A stretch of DNA of 64,000 nucleotides, taken from Paenibacillus sp. SY21-1. GTDB taxonomy: Bacteria; Bacillota; Bacilli; Paenibacillales; Paenibacillaceae. Of the stretch, positions 26,097 through 35,399 are shown in pieces. The first letter of the stretch is position 1; the number at the start of each line of letters is the position of its first letter. Below the pieces are notes generated by a model. It was not told where the DNA came from, made no database searches, and was given only the letters and a program-made list of their open reading frames with translations. The position numbers and the translations under genes were made by a program. The stretch spans positions 1 through 64,000 of the forward strand of contig NZ_STGF01000023.1 in NCBI RefSeq assembly GCF_005222705.1. The letters are read 5' to 3'.

Positions 26097-26288
26097 GTGT
26101 GTTTTACGGTACGAATGGGCGACTAGTTAGGCTGTTAAAGTCTTTTGCAGCGGGAAGTGAAAATTAAAAACGGGATTTAAGGTTGGTTAAAGCTACAAGC
26201 ATTAGAATTTAACTAAGACAAGAGGCGATAACGTCATTCTGATAAAAAAAGCAAGATTACTACTTCATTACTCAAGGAGTGTTCACGA

Positions 26289-27545
26289 ATGAAAACAAAA
26301 AAAGTGAAAAAAATAGCTGCCATTACGATGGCCATATTGCTTAGCGCGGCTGTAGTGGGATGCTCTTCCACACAAGACGGCAGTGAGAATACAGCCGCCA
26401 TCCCAACAACTATTACGCAAGAAACAAGCGCACCGACAACAACCGCGACAGCATCGCCAAGCGAAACGACAGTAACGGAAGCATCGGTTTCAGACACATC
26501 GGAACGGTTCAGTGATCGGGATTTGAAACAGTCGGCGGACCTTGCCGCTGCCACGCAGATTCAATTGGTAAGCGATCAGGATGTTACGCTGAATGCAGAA
26601 GGTATCTATGTTCTAAGCGGCGAGGCGACGAATGTGACGGTTGTGGTTGAGGCTGCCGAGGAGGCGAAAATTCAAATCGTTCTTGACGGTGTCAGTATAA
26701 CGAATGAGGATTCACCGGCCATTTATGTGAAAGAAGCGGATAAAGTATTCGTTACCTCCACGGACAGCGAGAATGTTATGAAGGTCACCGGAAGCTACGT
26801 AGCAGACGGAGATACGAATTTGGATGCGGTTATTTTCTCCAGAGCGGATCTGACCCTGAATGGAACGGGAAGTCTGGAAATTGTATCTGACGAAGGGAAT
26901 GGGATCTCTTCCAAGGATGATCTCAAAATAACCGGAGGTGTGTACAACATTCAATCCTCTGCGGATGCTTTGGAGGCTAATGATGCCATCCTGATCAACG
27001 ATGGGACGATAACGATTAATTCGGGTAAGGATGGCCTGCATAGCGAGAATGATGAGGATGCTGCTCTTGGATATATCTATATTGCAGGCGGCGACTTAAC
27101 AATTTCTGCTGTCGACGACGCGATTCAAGGCAATAGCTATGTTCAAATCGATGGCGGTACAATAAATATAGAGACCAGCGAAGAAGGTATTGAGTCAACC
27201 TCGATTACCATCAACGACGGCCAGATCACGATAAATGCGAAGGATGACGGCATTAACGCCTCGCAAAAAGTGGATGGCAATGTCGTTATAGAAGTCAATG
27301 GAGGCACCATTGACATCACGATGGCCAGTGGCGATACGGATGCCTTTGATTCGAACGGCGATCTCTATATTAATGGGGGCACGATAACGGTTGAAGCCAT
27401 GTCTGCCTTTGATGCGGATGGTACAGCTCAGCTTAATGGCGGCGATGTCACGGTTAATGGGGAAAAAATCACTGAAATCACCAAATCGCAAGGAGGCGGC
27501 GGCAGGGGAGGCGCAGGAGGAGGCAGAGGAATGATGCGCCAATAA
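26289..27545 (+). CDS. Cthe_2159-type carbohydrate-binding lipoprotein
   Basis: A 418-residue lipoprotein. The signal peptide ends in VVGCSS, with lipid-accepting Cys near residue 25. A Thr/Ser-rich linker (about 30-75) follows. Residues 90-400 show repeated short strands of parallel beta-helix type, such as NGTGSLEIVS, GISSKDDLKITGG, DGTITINSGKDGLHSE and NDGQITINAKDDGINAS. This matches the Cthe_2159 family, described from Clostridium thermocellum as binding cellulose and polygalacturonate with calcium sites. The tail is Gly/Arg-rich (GGGGRGGAGGGRG). The ribosome site is aaggag. The role is probably surface capture of plant polymer. It stands alone, between a duplicated terminator element and the 51-bp array. 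Confidence 0.85.
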   Translation: MKTKKVKKIAAITMAILLSAAVVGCSSTQDGSENTAAIPTTITQETSAPTTTATASPSETTVTEASVSDTSERFSDRDLKQSADLAAATQIQLVSDQDVTLNAEGIYVLSGEATNVTVVVEAAEEAKIQIVLDGVSITNEDSPAIYVKEADKVFVTSTDSENVMKVTGSYVADGDTNLDAVIFSRADLTLNGTGSLEIVSDEGNGISSKDDLKITGGVYNIQSSADALEANDAILINDGTITINSGKDGLHSENDEDAALGYIYIAGGDLTISAVDDAIQGNSYVQIDGGTINIETSEEGIESTSITINDGQITINAKDDGINASQKVDGNVVIEVNGGTIDITMASGDTDAFDSNGDLYINGGTITVEAMSAFDADGTAQLNGGDVTVNGEKITEITKSQGGGGRGGAGGGRGMMRQ

Positions 27546-28037
27546 ATTCGAAGCTCATGTGAATGACAGTGATTTCGACATTTACACTGACAAGTACGTG
27601 AGCGCTGACGGCAAGAGACGTTAGCTTGTCCTTGTCGGCGGCTCGGTGGGCCATATCACCCTAAAGGTTTTTCCCAGACGCAGCACTTGGAGAGAAGCTC
27701 GCACCCACAAAATACTTGCATAACAAGGGGACGTCTCGTCTCACGCGCGAAAGGACCTCGGTTTCCACTTCATCCAAGTGGATGCCGGGGTCCTTTATAC
27801 GACGTTTATACCCTATTCCTTTTTTTGAAAAAATGTTTGGTTCAATGGGCAACATAGTGGTTTCTTCTTTCCATTGTGATTATTGTAAAAACTGCGGACA
27901 TCCATTGAGTAGAGGAAAAAAAGAATAATTAATCGATGAAGGCTGGACAAGCTCCATGGGAATGAATTCGCACAGCAAGCAGTATAAGCTAAGTTATTTT
28001 TTGCCATGTTCCAACTGTTCCAGACGGTATACGTCAG
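27546..28037. other. Degenerate region with gene remnants
   Basis: No intact gene is supported. A stretch from about 27560 reads as a broken frame (HVNDSDFDIYTDKY, then a stop at 27626). A later frame ending at 27928 contains CDYCKNCGHPLSRGKKE, which resembles part of a zinc ribbon, and a further frame has PCSNCSRR. These could be debris of a small metal-binding or transposase-related gene. A long hairpin lies at 27750-27796. Confidence 0.4.
27750..27796. terminator. Long imperfect hairpin
   Basis: AAAGGACCTCGG pairs with CCGGGGTCCTTT (one G-T pair), and inside it CCACTT pairs with AAGTGG. The 47-base stem-loop has A and T tracts on its outer sides, so it could terminate in either direction. 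Which gene it serves is unclear. Confidence 0.5.
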
Positions 28038-28454
28038 ATGATTTCTATAGGGATTAAACTGGAGATAGGAACAAGTAACGCTAGAGCAAAATTGGTTAGA
28101 AATGTGATTATAGAGCGTCGTTTGGAGCTTGTGGGAGACAAATTGGTTAGAAATGTGATTATAGGACGTCGTTTGGGGCTTGAGGGAGATAAATTAGTTA
28201 GAAATGTGATTATAGAACGTCGTTTGGGGCTTGCGGGAGACAAATTGGTTAGAAATGTGATTGTAGAGCGTCGTTTGGGGCTTGAGGGAGATAAATTAGT
28301 TAGAAATGTGATTATAGAACGTCGTTTGGGGCTTGCGGGAGACAAATTGGTTAGAAATGTGATTGTAGAGCATCGTTTGGAGCTTGAGGGAGACAAATTG
28401 GTTAGAAATGTGATTATAGAACGCCTACGTTTACCTACCCCTTTTCCTTGTTGA
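28038..28454 (+). CDS. Open frame through the 51-bp array (doubtful gene)
   Basis: A 138-codon frame runs through all seven repeat units and stops at the base of the terminator at 28452. The product would be seven basic 17-residue repeats of the type KLVRNVIIERRLGLAGD. Only a weak ribosome site precedes the ATG, and the leader MISIGIKLEIGTSNARA is not recognised. A unit length divisible by three and conservation of the peptide core speak for translation. Lack of a good start, and related repeats elsewhere carrying a stop in every unit, speak against. I treat it as unproven. Confidence 0.25.
   Translation: MISIGIKLEIGTSNARAKLVRNVIIERRLELVGDKLVRNVIIGRRLGLEGDKLVRNVIIERRLGLAGDKLVRNVIVERRLGLEGDKLVRNVIIERRLGLAGDKLVRNVIVEHRLELEGDKLVRNVIIERLRLPTPFPC
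28089..28423 (+). repeat. 51-bp tandem array A (seven units)
   Basis: Units start at 28089, 28140, 28191, 28242, 28293, 28344 and 28395; the last is partial. Each contains the core GTTAGAAATGTGATTRTAGA followed by a less constant part ending in GGAGAYAAATT. The remainder of the unit is conserved too, so it has no spacer-like variable part. The core also occurs, in reverse orientation, in the array at 61109-61854. Confidence 0.97.
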
Positions 28455-28481
28455 CCTACCCGTCTGGGTAGGTCATTTTTT
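28452..28481 (+). terminator. Terminator, second copy of a duplicated element
   Basis: TGACCTACCC-GTCT-GGGTAGGTCA followed by six T. The stem is identical to the one at 26067-26096, differing only in one loop base, and the flanks are also similar. It lies directly after the 51-bp array. Confidence 0.88.
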
Positions 28482-28848
28482 GTTTTTCAACTATTATACT
28501 TAATTTAGATTTGCCATGCGGAAAGCGAGTATTTAGATTTTTTTACAATGCAGCTTTTTCCAACATCTAATCGCTGCTAATCAAGATGCCTATGAGTCAA
28601 TACATACGTTTAGGCACAACATGTCCCCGGGCTCTTCTCCATTCCTCAGCAGAAGGTAACGCAAGTGGTCCCCCATCTTTGCTGCCAGTATTACTCGATC
28701 AGACCAACACAGAAATACTCTGACAATAAAAACAGGAATCGCATCGTAAGCTCTGACGGGAGGGAGATAGTTTAGAGGCTCGGTAGTCGAGAATGGTTAT
28801 TATTTTTTTCAGAATAGAAATGGAATTACAAGGAGGAATAAGATACTT
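28482..28848. other. Intergenic region before the 2085-aa surface protein
   Basis: No gene is supported. A short minus-strand frame around 28600-28700 contains LPSAEEWRRARGHVVPK, which may be coincidence or debris. The 3-prime end is A/T-rich and carries aaggagg before the ATG at 28849. Confidence 0.45.
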
Positions 28849-31800
28849 ATGAAGCTTTTGAAACGCAGATCGCTGATTTATTTGTTAATAGTAAGTATAA
28901 TGCTGACGTTGATAGCTGGGCCTGGAACAGCTGAGGCAGCAGCCTCTAATTGGATTATGGTGGATGGCGGCGGGAATACTGGCCTGAATGTGAACACTTC
29001 GAGTCATGCACCGCAAGCTATGCGTACGGCCGTACACCATAATATTCTTTATGCAGCCTGGATTGAAAGGGCATCGTCAGTTAATCAGGTTCGAGTAAAA
29101 AGCTTTAATGGAACAACATGGAGAAGCGTAGACGGAGGCGGTGCGACCGGGCTGAATATAAATCCAGCAGATCGAGCGCTTAACCCATCCTTAATTGTAT
29201 ATGAGGATATTTTATACTTGCTTTGGGAGGAAACGGGCAAGATTCGCGCAAAAAAATACGACGGAACCAGTTGGATCAGTGTGGATGAAGGGGGCTTGAA
29301 TGGAAGCGCTTCGGCAACATCGTCTGCTCCACGCATGGCCGTCATGAACAACATTCTTTACGTAGCTTGGCATGAGAGGGTAGACGGCGGAGTTAATCAG
29401 ATTCGAGTCATGAGCTTTGACGGTACCACTTGGACCAGTGTCGATGGCGGAGGCCCTACAGGTTTGAACGCAAATCCTTTGACTTCTGCAACCTATCCGA
29501 CGATGGCTGTATTCAACAACGCTTTATACATTTCTTGGTATGAATATAATAGCAGCGCTGCACAAGTGAGAGTAAAGAAATATGATGGCTCCAGTTGGAT
29601 TAGTGTCGATGGCGGAGGAAGCGGCGGTATAAACGTAAATCCTTTTTTCAACGCAGTAGCGCCCGAATTAATTGAATTTAATAATGCTCTGTATGCAACA
29701 TGGTACGAGAGTAGTCAGATTAGAGTCAAGAAGTATGATGGAGCAAGCTGGACGAGTGTCGATGGCGGTGGTTCGATTGGCTTGAATGTAAATATGAACA
29801 GGGAAGCATCTTTTCCTAAACCGATGGTGTTCAATAATGATTTATACGTTACATGGCTTGAAGATAATGGCACTACTAGAGCTCAAATTCGGGTAAAAAA
29901 GTATGATAGAACAAGCTGGTCATCTGTAGATGATGGAGGTTCAATTGGTATTAATGCCGGTGTTGCCGATACAGCTTGGGAGCCTTCCCTGCAACAATTC
30001 AATGGCGATTTATATGCTTTTTGGGCTGAAGCCAATGGTTACTCCGGTCAGGTGAGGGCAGCCAGGATGTTGATTAACGCTGATTTTCCGACCATCAGTA
30101 CACAGCCGGCGAATCAGGCGGTAAATGTGGGAGGAACGGCGACGCTTAGAGTGACGGCATACACCATCGACGGCGGAACGTTGAGCTACCAGTGGTACAG
30201 CAATACCAGCAACAGCACCGCCGGCGGCACGCCTGTGACTGGAGCGACCGGCGCAAGCTATAACGCGCCGACTGCCACTGAAGGGACTCTGTACTATTAC
30301 GTCGAGGTGACGAATACAAATTCTCGCGCTGTGGGAACAAAATCGGCGAGCGTTACGAGCAATGCTGCTTCGGTAACAGTGAATGCGCTCGTGAATGCGG
30401 CTACGCCGAGCATTGGGACGCAGCCAGCGGATACGACGATTGAGGTTGGAGGAACGGCTACACTTAGCGTAGCGGCGAGCGTGAGCGATGGAGGTGTATT
30501 GAGCTATCAGTGGTACAGCAACAGCAGCAATAGCACCAGCGGAGGCACGTTCGTGAGTGGAGCGAGAAGCGCTAGCTATAATGTACCGACGGCAACGGTC
30601 GGCACGAGGTATTATTTCGTCGTCGTGACGAACACGAATATGAGCGCGAGCGGAACGAAGGTGTCTGGCGTGATAAGTGGAATAGCTCAAGTGACGGTGA
30701 ATACGCTCGTGAACGCGGCTACGCCGAGCATTGATACGCAGCCAGCGGATGAGACGGTGAACGTTGGAGAAACGGCGACGCTTAGCGTAGCAGCGAGTGT
30801 GAGCGACGGAGGTGTGCTGAGCTACCAGTGGTACAGCAACGGGAGCAACAGCACGAGCGGAGGCACGTTGGTGAATGGAGCGACAAGCGCGAGCTACAAC
30901 GCACCGACAGCAACGGCTGGCACAAGATACTATTACGTCGTAGTGACGAACACGAATGCGAGCGTGAACGGAACGAAGACGGCGAGCGTGACGAGTGGAA
31001 CTGCACTGGTGACAGTGAACGCGCTCGTGAACGCGGCTGCGCCGAGCATTGGGATGCAGCCGACGGATGAGACGGTGAACGTTGGAGGAACGGCGACGCT
31101 TAGCGTAGCAGCGAGTGTTAGCGACGGAGGTGTGCTGAGCTACCAGTGGTATAGCAACGGCAGCAACAGCACGAGCGGAGGCACGCTGGTGAACGGAGCG
31201 ACAAGCGCAAGCTACAACGCACCGACAGCAACGGCTGGCACAAGATACTATTACGTCGTAGTGACGAACACGAATGCGAGCGTGAACGGAACAAAGACGG
31301 CGAGCGTGACGAGTGGAGCCGCACTGGTGACGGTGAACGCGCTTGTGAACGCGGCTGCGCCGAGCATTGGGACGCAGCCGACGGATGAGACGGTGAACGT
31401 TGGAGGAACGGCAACACTAAGTGTAACGGCCAGCGTAAGCGACGGAGGTGTGCTGAGCTATCAGTGGTACAGCAACGGGAGCAACAGCACGAGCGGAGGC
31501 ACGTTGGTGAATGGAGCGACAAGCGCAAGCTACAACGCACCGACAGCAACGGCCGGCACGAGATATTACTACGTCGTAGTGACGAACACGAATGCGAGCG
31601 TGAACGGAACAAAGACGGCGAGCGTGACGAGTGGAACTGCACTGGTGACGGTGAACGCGCTCGTGAACGCGGCTGCGCCGAGCATTGGAACGCAGCCGAC
31701 GGATGAGACGGTGAACGTTGGAGAAACGGCGACGCTTAGCGTAGCGGCAAGCGTGAGCGACGGAGGTGTGCTGAGCTACCAGTGGTACAGCAATGGGAGC

Positions 31801-34800
31801 AACAGCACGAGCGGAGGCACGCTGGTGAACGAAGCGACAAGCGCAAGCTACAATGCGCCGACAGCAACGGCCGGCACGAGGTACTACTACGTCGTAGTGA
31901 CGAACACGAATGCGAGCGTGAACGGAACGAAGACAGCGAGCGTGACGAGTGGAGTCGCAATGGTGACGGTGAACGCGCTCGTGAACGCGGCTACGCCAAG
32001 CATTGGGACGCAGCCGACGGATGAGACGGTGAACGTTGGAGAAACGGCGACGCTTAGCGTAGCAGCGAGTGTTAGCGACGGAGGTGTGCTGAGCTACCAG
32101 TGGTATAGCAACGGCAGCAACAGCACGAGCGGAGGCACGCTGGTGAACGGAGCGACAAGCGCAAGCTACAACGCACCGACAGCAACGGCTGGCACAAGAT
32201 ACTATTACGTCGTAGTGACGAACACGAATGCGAGCGTGAACGGAACAAAGACGGCGAGCGTGACGAGTGGAGCCGCACTGGTGACGGTGAACGCGCTTGT
32301 GAACGCGGCTGCGCCGAGCATTGGGACGCAGCCGACGGATGAGACGGTGAACGTTGGAGGAACGGCGACGCTTAGCGTAGCGGCAAGCGTGAGCGACGGA
32401 GGTGTGTTGAGCTACCAGTGGTATAGCAATAGCAGCAACAGCACGAGCGGAGGCACGCTGGTGAACGGAGCGACAAGCGCAAGCTACAATGCGCCGACAG
32501 CAACGGCCGTCACGAGATATTACTACGTCGTAGTGACGAACACGAATGTGAGCGTGAACGGAACAAAGACGTCGAGCGTGACGAGTGGAGCCGCACTGGT
32601 GACGGTGAACGCGCTTGTGAACGCGGCTGCGCCGAGCATTGGGACGCAGCCGACGGATGAGACGGTGAACGTTGGAGGAACGGCTACGCTTAATGTAGCG
32701 GCCAGCGTGAGCGACGGAGGTGTGCTGAGCTACCAGTGGTATAGCAACGGCAGCAACAGCACGAGCGGAGGCACGCTGGTGAACGGAGCGACAAGCGCAA
32801 GCTACAATGCGCCGACAGCAACGGCCGTCACGAGGTACTACTACGTCGTAGTGACGAACACGAATGCGAGCGTTAATGGGACGAAGACCGCCAGCGTAAC
32901 GAGCAATGTCGTTTCCGTCACCGCAACTGAGGTTCTTACTTACGAAATAGAAGCGATAGATCATCAGACTGCATCTGTCTTGACGCAGGGGTATGGACCC
33001 GGTACTCAGCAATCGCTGGTGATCTCCGTTACGAATACCGGTACGGGGCATTTAACAGGCTTATCCGTAGCGAAAGGGGGAGCAGACGCCGAAGCTTTTG
33101 ACATCTCGCAGCCGGCCTCCACCTTAAATAGCGGTGCGCCGTCCACCAGCTTTACAATCAAAGTCAAGGATGGTCTCCCAGCCGGGAGTTATACCTCAAC
33201 GGTTACCGTATCCGCTGCTCTTATGAGCGATCGGACCTTTACCGTTACTCAGAGCATTACCCTGCCTGACGTTCCTGCAAGCCCGACTTCGCTACAAGCT
33301 ATAGCCGGAGATCGAAGCGTTGCCTTGCATTGGGAGGCGGTGGAGCATGCCGATGCATATGAGATCTATGTAACGACGGCTGCGGGCGATTTCAGTGATT
33401 CCGTCGCTACGGTGAGGGATACAAACTACGAAGTGAGAGGGTTAACCAATGGAGTTACCTATTATTTTGCAGTCAAGGCTGGCAATTCGGGAGGCTCAAG
33501 CCCCTTCTCGGACGAAGCCAGTGCGATACCTGCTTCTGTGCCACTAGCTCCGACGAACGTGCGAGCGAGCGCGGGCGACACGACAGCCACCGTTCGTTTC
33601 GATGCTCCGGCTGACCATGGGGGGAGCGCTATTCTTCGGTATGAGGTGAAGGCTAGTCCGGGCGGAATAACGGTAGTCGGAACGACAACGCAAATGGAGG
33701 TTACAGGGCTGACCAACGGGACGGACTACACGTTTACGGTTCGGGCAATCAACAGCGTCGGACCTGGTGCCGTATCTTCTGCATCTCATTCCGTTAGACC
33801 GACGGCGAGCGTCACAACGGCACCGACGCAGACTTCGTCTCCAACGATTGAATGGGTGAAGTTTTTGGTAAACGGGCAGCAGGTAGAACAGCTTGGTCCT
33901 GTCATCGCAACGACAGTAGCGGGGCGAACGGTCATCACGGCCGAGCTGGATTCCGCTAAGCATACGGCCAGGTTAGGGCAAGAAAAGCCGGGAGCTGTCC
34001 TGTCCATTGTCGCGGCTAATGGCTCCGACACGGTAAACATCAAGCTAAACGGCCAACTGCTTCACGACCTGGAGCAGAAAGCGACGACCTTGGTCATTCG
34101 GACGGAGAAGATGGTTTTTACGCTGCCTGCCCAATCCATCTATAGCGATGCGATCGTCGCGAATCGTTTGGGTAGCCATATCCCGCTGAAAGACGTAAAG
34201 GTATGGCTCTCCGTCGGCCTAGCTGGGAGTGAAACGTCCAAGCGCTTGCAGGTTGCGGCTGAGCGGTTAGACGCTGAGATCGTCTCTCCAGCAATCACGT
34301 TTGCCATCAAGGTGGAGTATGGCGATAAGATGGAGGACGAGGTCCGGTATTCGAAGTACCCAGATAGACTGCTTGCGATTGCACCGGAGGTGGATGTGAA
34401 TCGGATCACGACGGCAGTCGCTCTTGAACCGAATGGAACGATTCGTCATGTTCCGAGCAGAATCGTGAAGGTCGACGGCAAACGCTATGTCAAAATCAGC
34501 GACCTGTCGAATGGCGCCTATGCCGTTATTCATCATTCGCAACGCTTCACCGACGTGGAGAAGCATTGGTCCAAAGCAGCCGTAAATGACCTGGGGTCGC
34601 GTCTGATTCTGAGTGCTCCGGTAAACGGATTTTTCCATCCCAATCGCGACATAACCCGAGCCGAGTTTGCGGGAATCCTCGTGCGGAGCCTTGGGCTGAG
34701 CAGGGTGAAGGGGCCGATGCGTTTTGTGGACGTGAAGGAGGAGGAGTGGTATAGCGGCTCCGTGCAAACGGCCTATGCGTATGGCTTAATTTCAGGATTC

Positions 34801-35106
34801 GGCGACGACACGTTCCGACCGAACGATAACATAACGCGCGAACAGGCGTTTATCATGCTTGCCAAAGCCATGATGCTGATTCATACGGATAAAAGCGAGC
34901 AGACGGTTAACCCCTCTGCTCCGCTCCACCGTTTTGTAGATGCGGATAGCCTGTCGGAATGGGCGAGAAGCGGTGCTGCGATGGTAGTGGAGACTGGTCT
35001 GGTAACGGGCCGCGGAGGAAACACGCTATCGCCGAAAGCGTTTATCACCCGGGCGGAAGTAGCCATGATCGTATGGAAGCTTTTACAGCAAACCAAACTT
35101 ATCTGA
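28849..35106 (+). CDS. SLH-anchored cell-surface protein with seven-blade propeller and nine Ig-like repeats
   Basis: A 2085-residue secreted protein. The signal peptide covers about 1-31 (GPGTAEAAA). Residues 32-405 contain seven ~55-residue units, each with W-x-x-VDGGG and then GLNVN or similar, suggesting a seven-bladed propeller. Nine tandem Ig-like modules follow (412-1360), each about 106 residues with YQWYSNGSNSTSGGT and YYYVVVTNTN. Next are the ~110-residue domain shared with the other surface proteins (1360-1475) and two fibronectin III domains. The shared pre-SLH module spans about 1680-1895 and three SLH repeats 1900-2080 (FTDVEKHWSKAAVNDLGSR and TRAEFAGILVRSLG). No catalytic domain is seen. 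A stalk-displayed binding head is the likely design. aaggagg precedes the ATG. Confidence 0.9.
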   Translation: MKLLKRRSLIYLLIVSIMLTLIAGPGTAEAAASNWIMVDGGGNTGLNVNTSSHAPQAMRTAVHHNILYAAWIERASSVNQVRVKSFNGTTWRSVDGGGATGLNINPADRALNPSLIVYEDILYLLWEETGKIRAKKYDGTSWISVDEGGLNGSASATSSAPRMAVMNNILYVAWHERVDGGVNQIRVMSFDGTTWTSVDGGGPTGLNANPLTSATYPTMAVFNNALYISWYEYNSSAAQVRVKKYDGSSWISVDGGGSGGINVNPFFNAVAPELIEFNNALYATWYESSQIRVKKYDGASWTSVDGGGSIGLNVNMNREASFPKPMVFNNDLYVTWLEDNGTTRAQIRVKKYDRTSWSSVDDGGSIGINAGVADTAWEPSLQQFNGDLYAFWAEANGYSGQVRAARMLINADFPTISTQPANQAVNVGGTATLRVTAYTIDGGTLSYQWYSNTSNSTAGGTPVTGATGASYNAPTATEGTLYYYVEVTNTNSRAVGTKSASVTSNAASVTVNALVNAATPSIGTQPADTTIEVGGTATLSVAASVSDGGVLSYQWYSNSSNSTSGGTFVSGARSASYNVPTATVGTRYYFVVVTNTNMSASGTKVSGVISGIAQVTVNTLVNAATPSIDTQPADETVNVGETATLSVAASVSDGGVLSYQWYSNGSNSTSGGTLVNGATSASYNAPTATAGTRYYYVVVTNTNASVNGTKTASVTSGTALVTVNALVNAAAPSIGMQPTDETVNVGGTATLSVAASVSDGGVLSYQWYSNGSNSTSGGTLVNGATSASYNAPTATAGTRYYYVVVTNTNASVNGTKTASVTSGAALVTVNALVNAAAPSIGTQPTDETVNVGGTATLSVTASVSDGGVLSYQWYSNGSNSTSGGTLVNGATSASYNAPTATAGTRYYYVVVTNTNASVNGTKTASVTSGTALVTVNALVNAAAPSIGTQPTDETVNVGETATLSVAASVSDGGVLSYQWYSNGSNSTSGGTLVNEATSASYNAPTATAGTRYYYVVVTNTNASVNGTKTASVTSGVAMVTVNALVNAATPSIGTQPTDETVNVGETATLSVAASVSDGGVLSYQWYSNGSNSTSGGTLVNGATSASYNAPTATAGTRYYYVVVTNTNASVNGTKTASVTSGAALVTVNALVNAAAPSIGTQPTDETVNVGGTATLSVAASVSDGGVLSYQWYSNSSNSTSGGTLVNGATSASYNAPTATAVTRYYYVVVTNTNVSVNGTKTSSVTSGAALVTVNALVNAAAPSIGTQPTDETVNVGGTATLNVAASVSDGGVLSYQWYSNGSNSTSGGTLVNGATSASYNAPTATAVTRYYYVVVTNTNASVNGTKTASVTSNVVSVTATEVLTYEIEAIDHQTASVLTQGYGPGTQQSLVISVTNTGTGHLTGLSVAKGGADAEAFDISQPASTLNSGAPSTSFTIKVKDGLPAGSYTSTVTVSAALMSDRTFTVTQSITLPDVPASPTSLQAIAGDRSVALHWEAVEHADAYEIYVTTAAGDFSDSVATVRDTNYEVRGLTNGVTYYFAVKAGNSGGSSPFSDEASAIPASVPLAPTNVRASAGDTTATVRFDAPADHGGSAILRYEVKASPGGITVVGTTTQMEVTGLTNGTDYTFTVRAINSVGPGAVSSASHSVRPTASVTTAPTQTSSPTIEWVKFLVNGQQVEQLGPVIATTVAGRTVITAELDSAKHTARLGQEKPGAVLSIVAANGSDTVNIKLNGQLLHDLEQKATTLVIRTEKMVFTLPAQSIYSDAIVANRLGSHIPLKDVKVWLSVGLAGSETSKRLQVAAERLDAEIVSPAITFAIKVEYGDKMEDEVRYSKYPDRLLAIAPEVDVNRITTAVALEPNGTIRHVPSRIVKVDGKRYVKISDLSNGAYAVIHHSQRFTDVEKHWSKAAVNDLGSRLILSAPVNGFFHPNRDITRAEFAGILVRSLGLSRVKGPMRFVDVKEEEWYSGSVQTAYAYGLISGFGDDTFRPNDNITREQAFIMLAKAMMLIHTDKSEQTVNPSAPLHRFVDADSLSEWARSGAAMVVETGLVTGRGGNTLSPKAFITRAEVAMIVWKLLQQTKLI
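30385..32928 (+). repeat. Eight tandem 318-bp in-frame repeats (plus one divergent copy upstream)
   Basis: Units start at 30385, 30703, 31021, 31339, 31657, 31975, 32293 and 32611, exactly 318 bases (106 codons) apart. A ninth, more divergent module precedes them from about 30085. Inner units are close to identical at the DNA level, while the first and last have drifted. This is the usual pattern of homogenisation by recombination. Confidence 0.97.
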
Positions 35107-35171
35107 TGTAAGGTGTGATTCATTTTTTTAGAGATAGACAATAGCTGAACATTACTTAGTTTCTTTCAACC

Positions 35172-35218
35172 AAGGGACCTTGATCTCCGCTTTCAGTGGA
35201 AGTTGAGGCCCTTTTGTT
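35172..35218 (+). terminator. Imperfect terminator after SLH protein gene
   Basis: AAGGGACCTTGATCTCC faces GGAAGTTGAGGCCCTT, with a bulge and some mismatches, followed by TTGTTTG. It lies 66 bases after the stop codon. Confidence 0.55.
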
Positions 35219-35399
35219 TGCACTTTTTGCTGCATCTGCGATCAATGCACGCGACGCGATAAGGACTTGCTCACTGATGGTTGCAGAGAAACGCGCGTCA
35301 TTCATTCAAGAGTTGTTCTTAAATGAATCTTTACCTAGGAGAGTGTAAATGCTGCGTGCTATAGTTATTGTTAATGGATTGACATGAGGGAGTGAAGCC

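Larger units (their letters stand above)
25910..26288. other. Intergenic region with GC hairpin and terminator
   Basis: No gene is supported. It holds a GGGGGG/CCCCCC hairpin at 25988-26001, a strong terminator at 26067-26096, and an A/T-rich stretch leading to the lipoprotein gene at 26289. Confidence 0.6.

Noticed and set aside
28089..28423. CRISPR array
   Set aside because: The whole 51-bp unit is conserved, so there are no unique spacers, and no cas genes are present. The same holds for 61109-61854.
31417..33051. A 544-codon open frame on the minus strand
   Set aside because: It is antisense to the 318-bp repeats of the 2085-aa surface protein. The same Arg/His-rich pattern recurs every 106 codons, as expected of a shadow frame.
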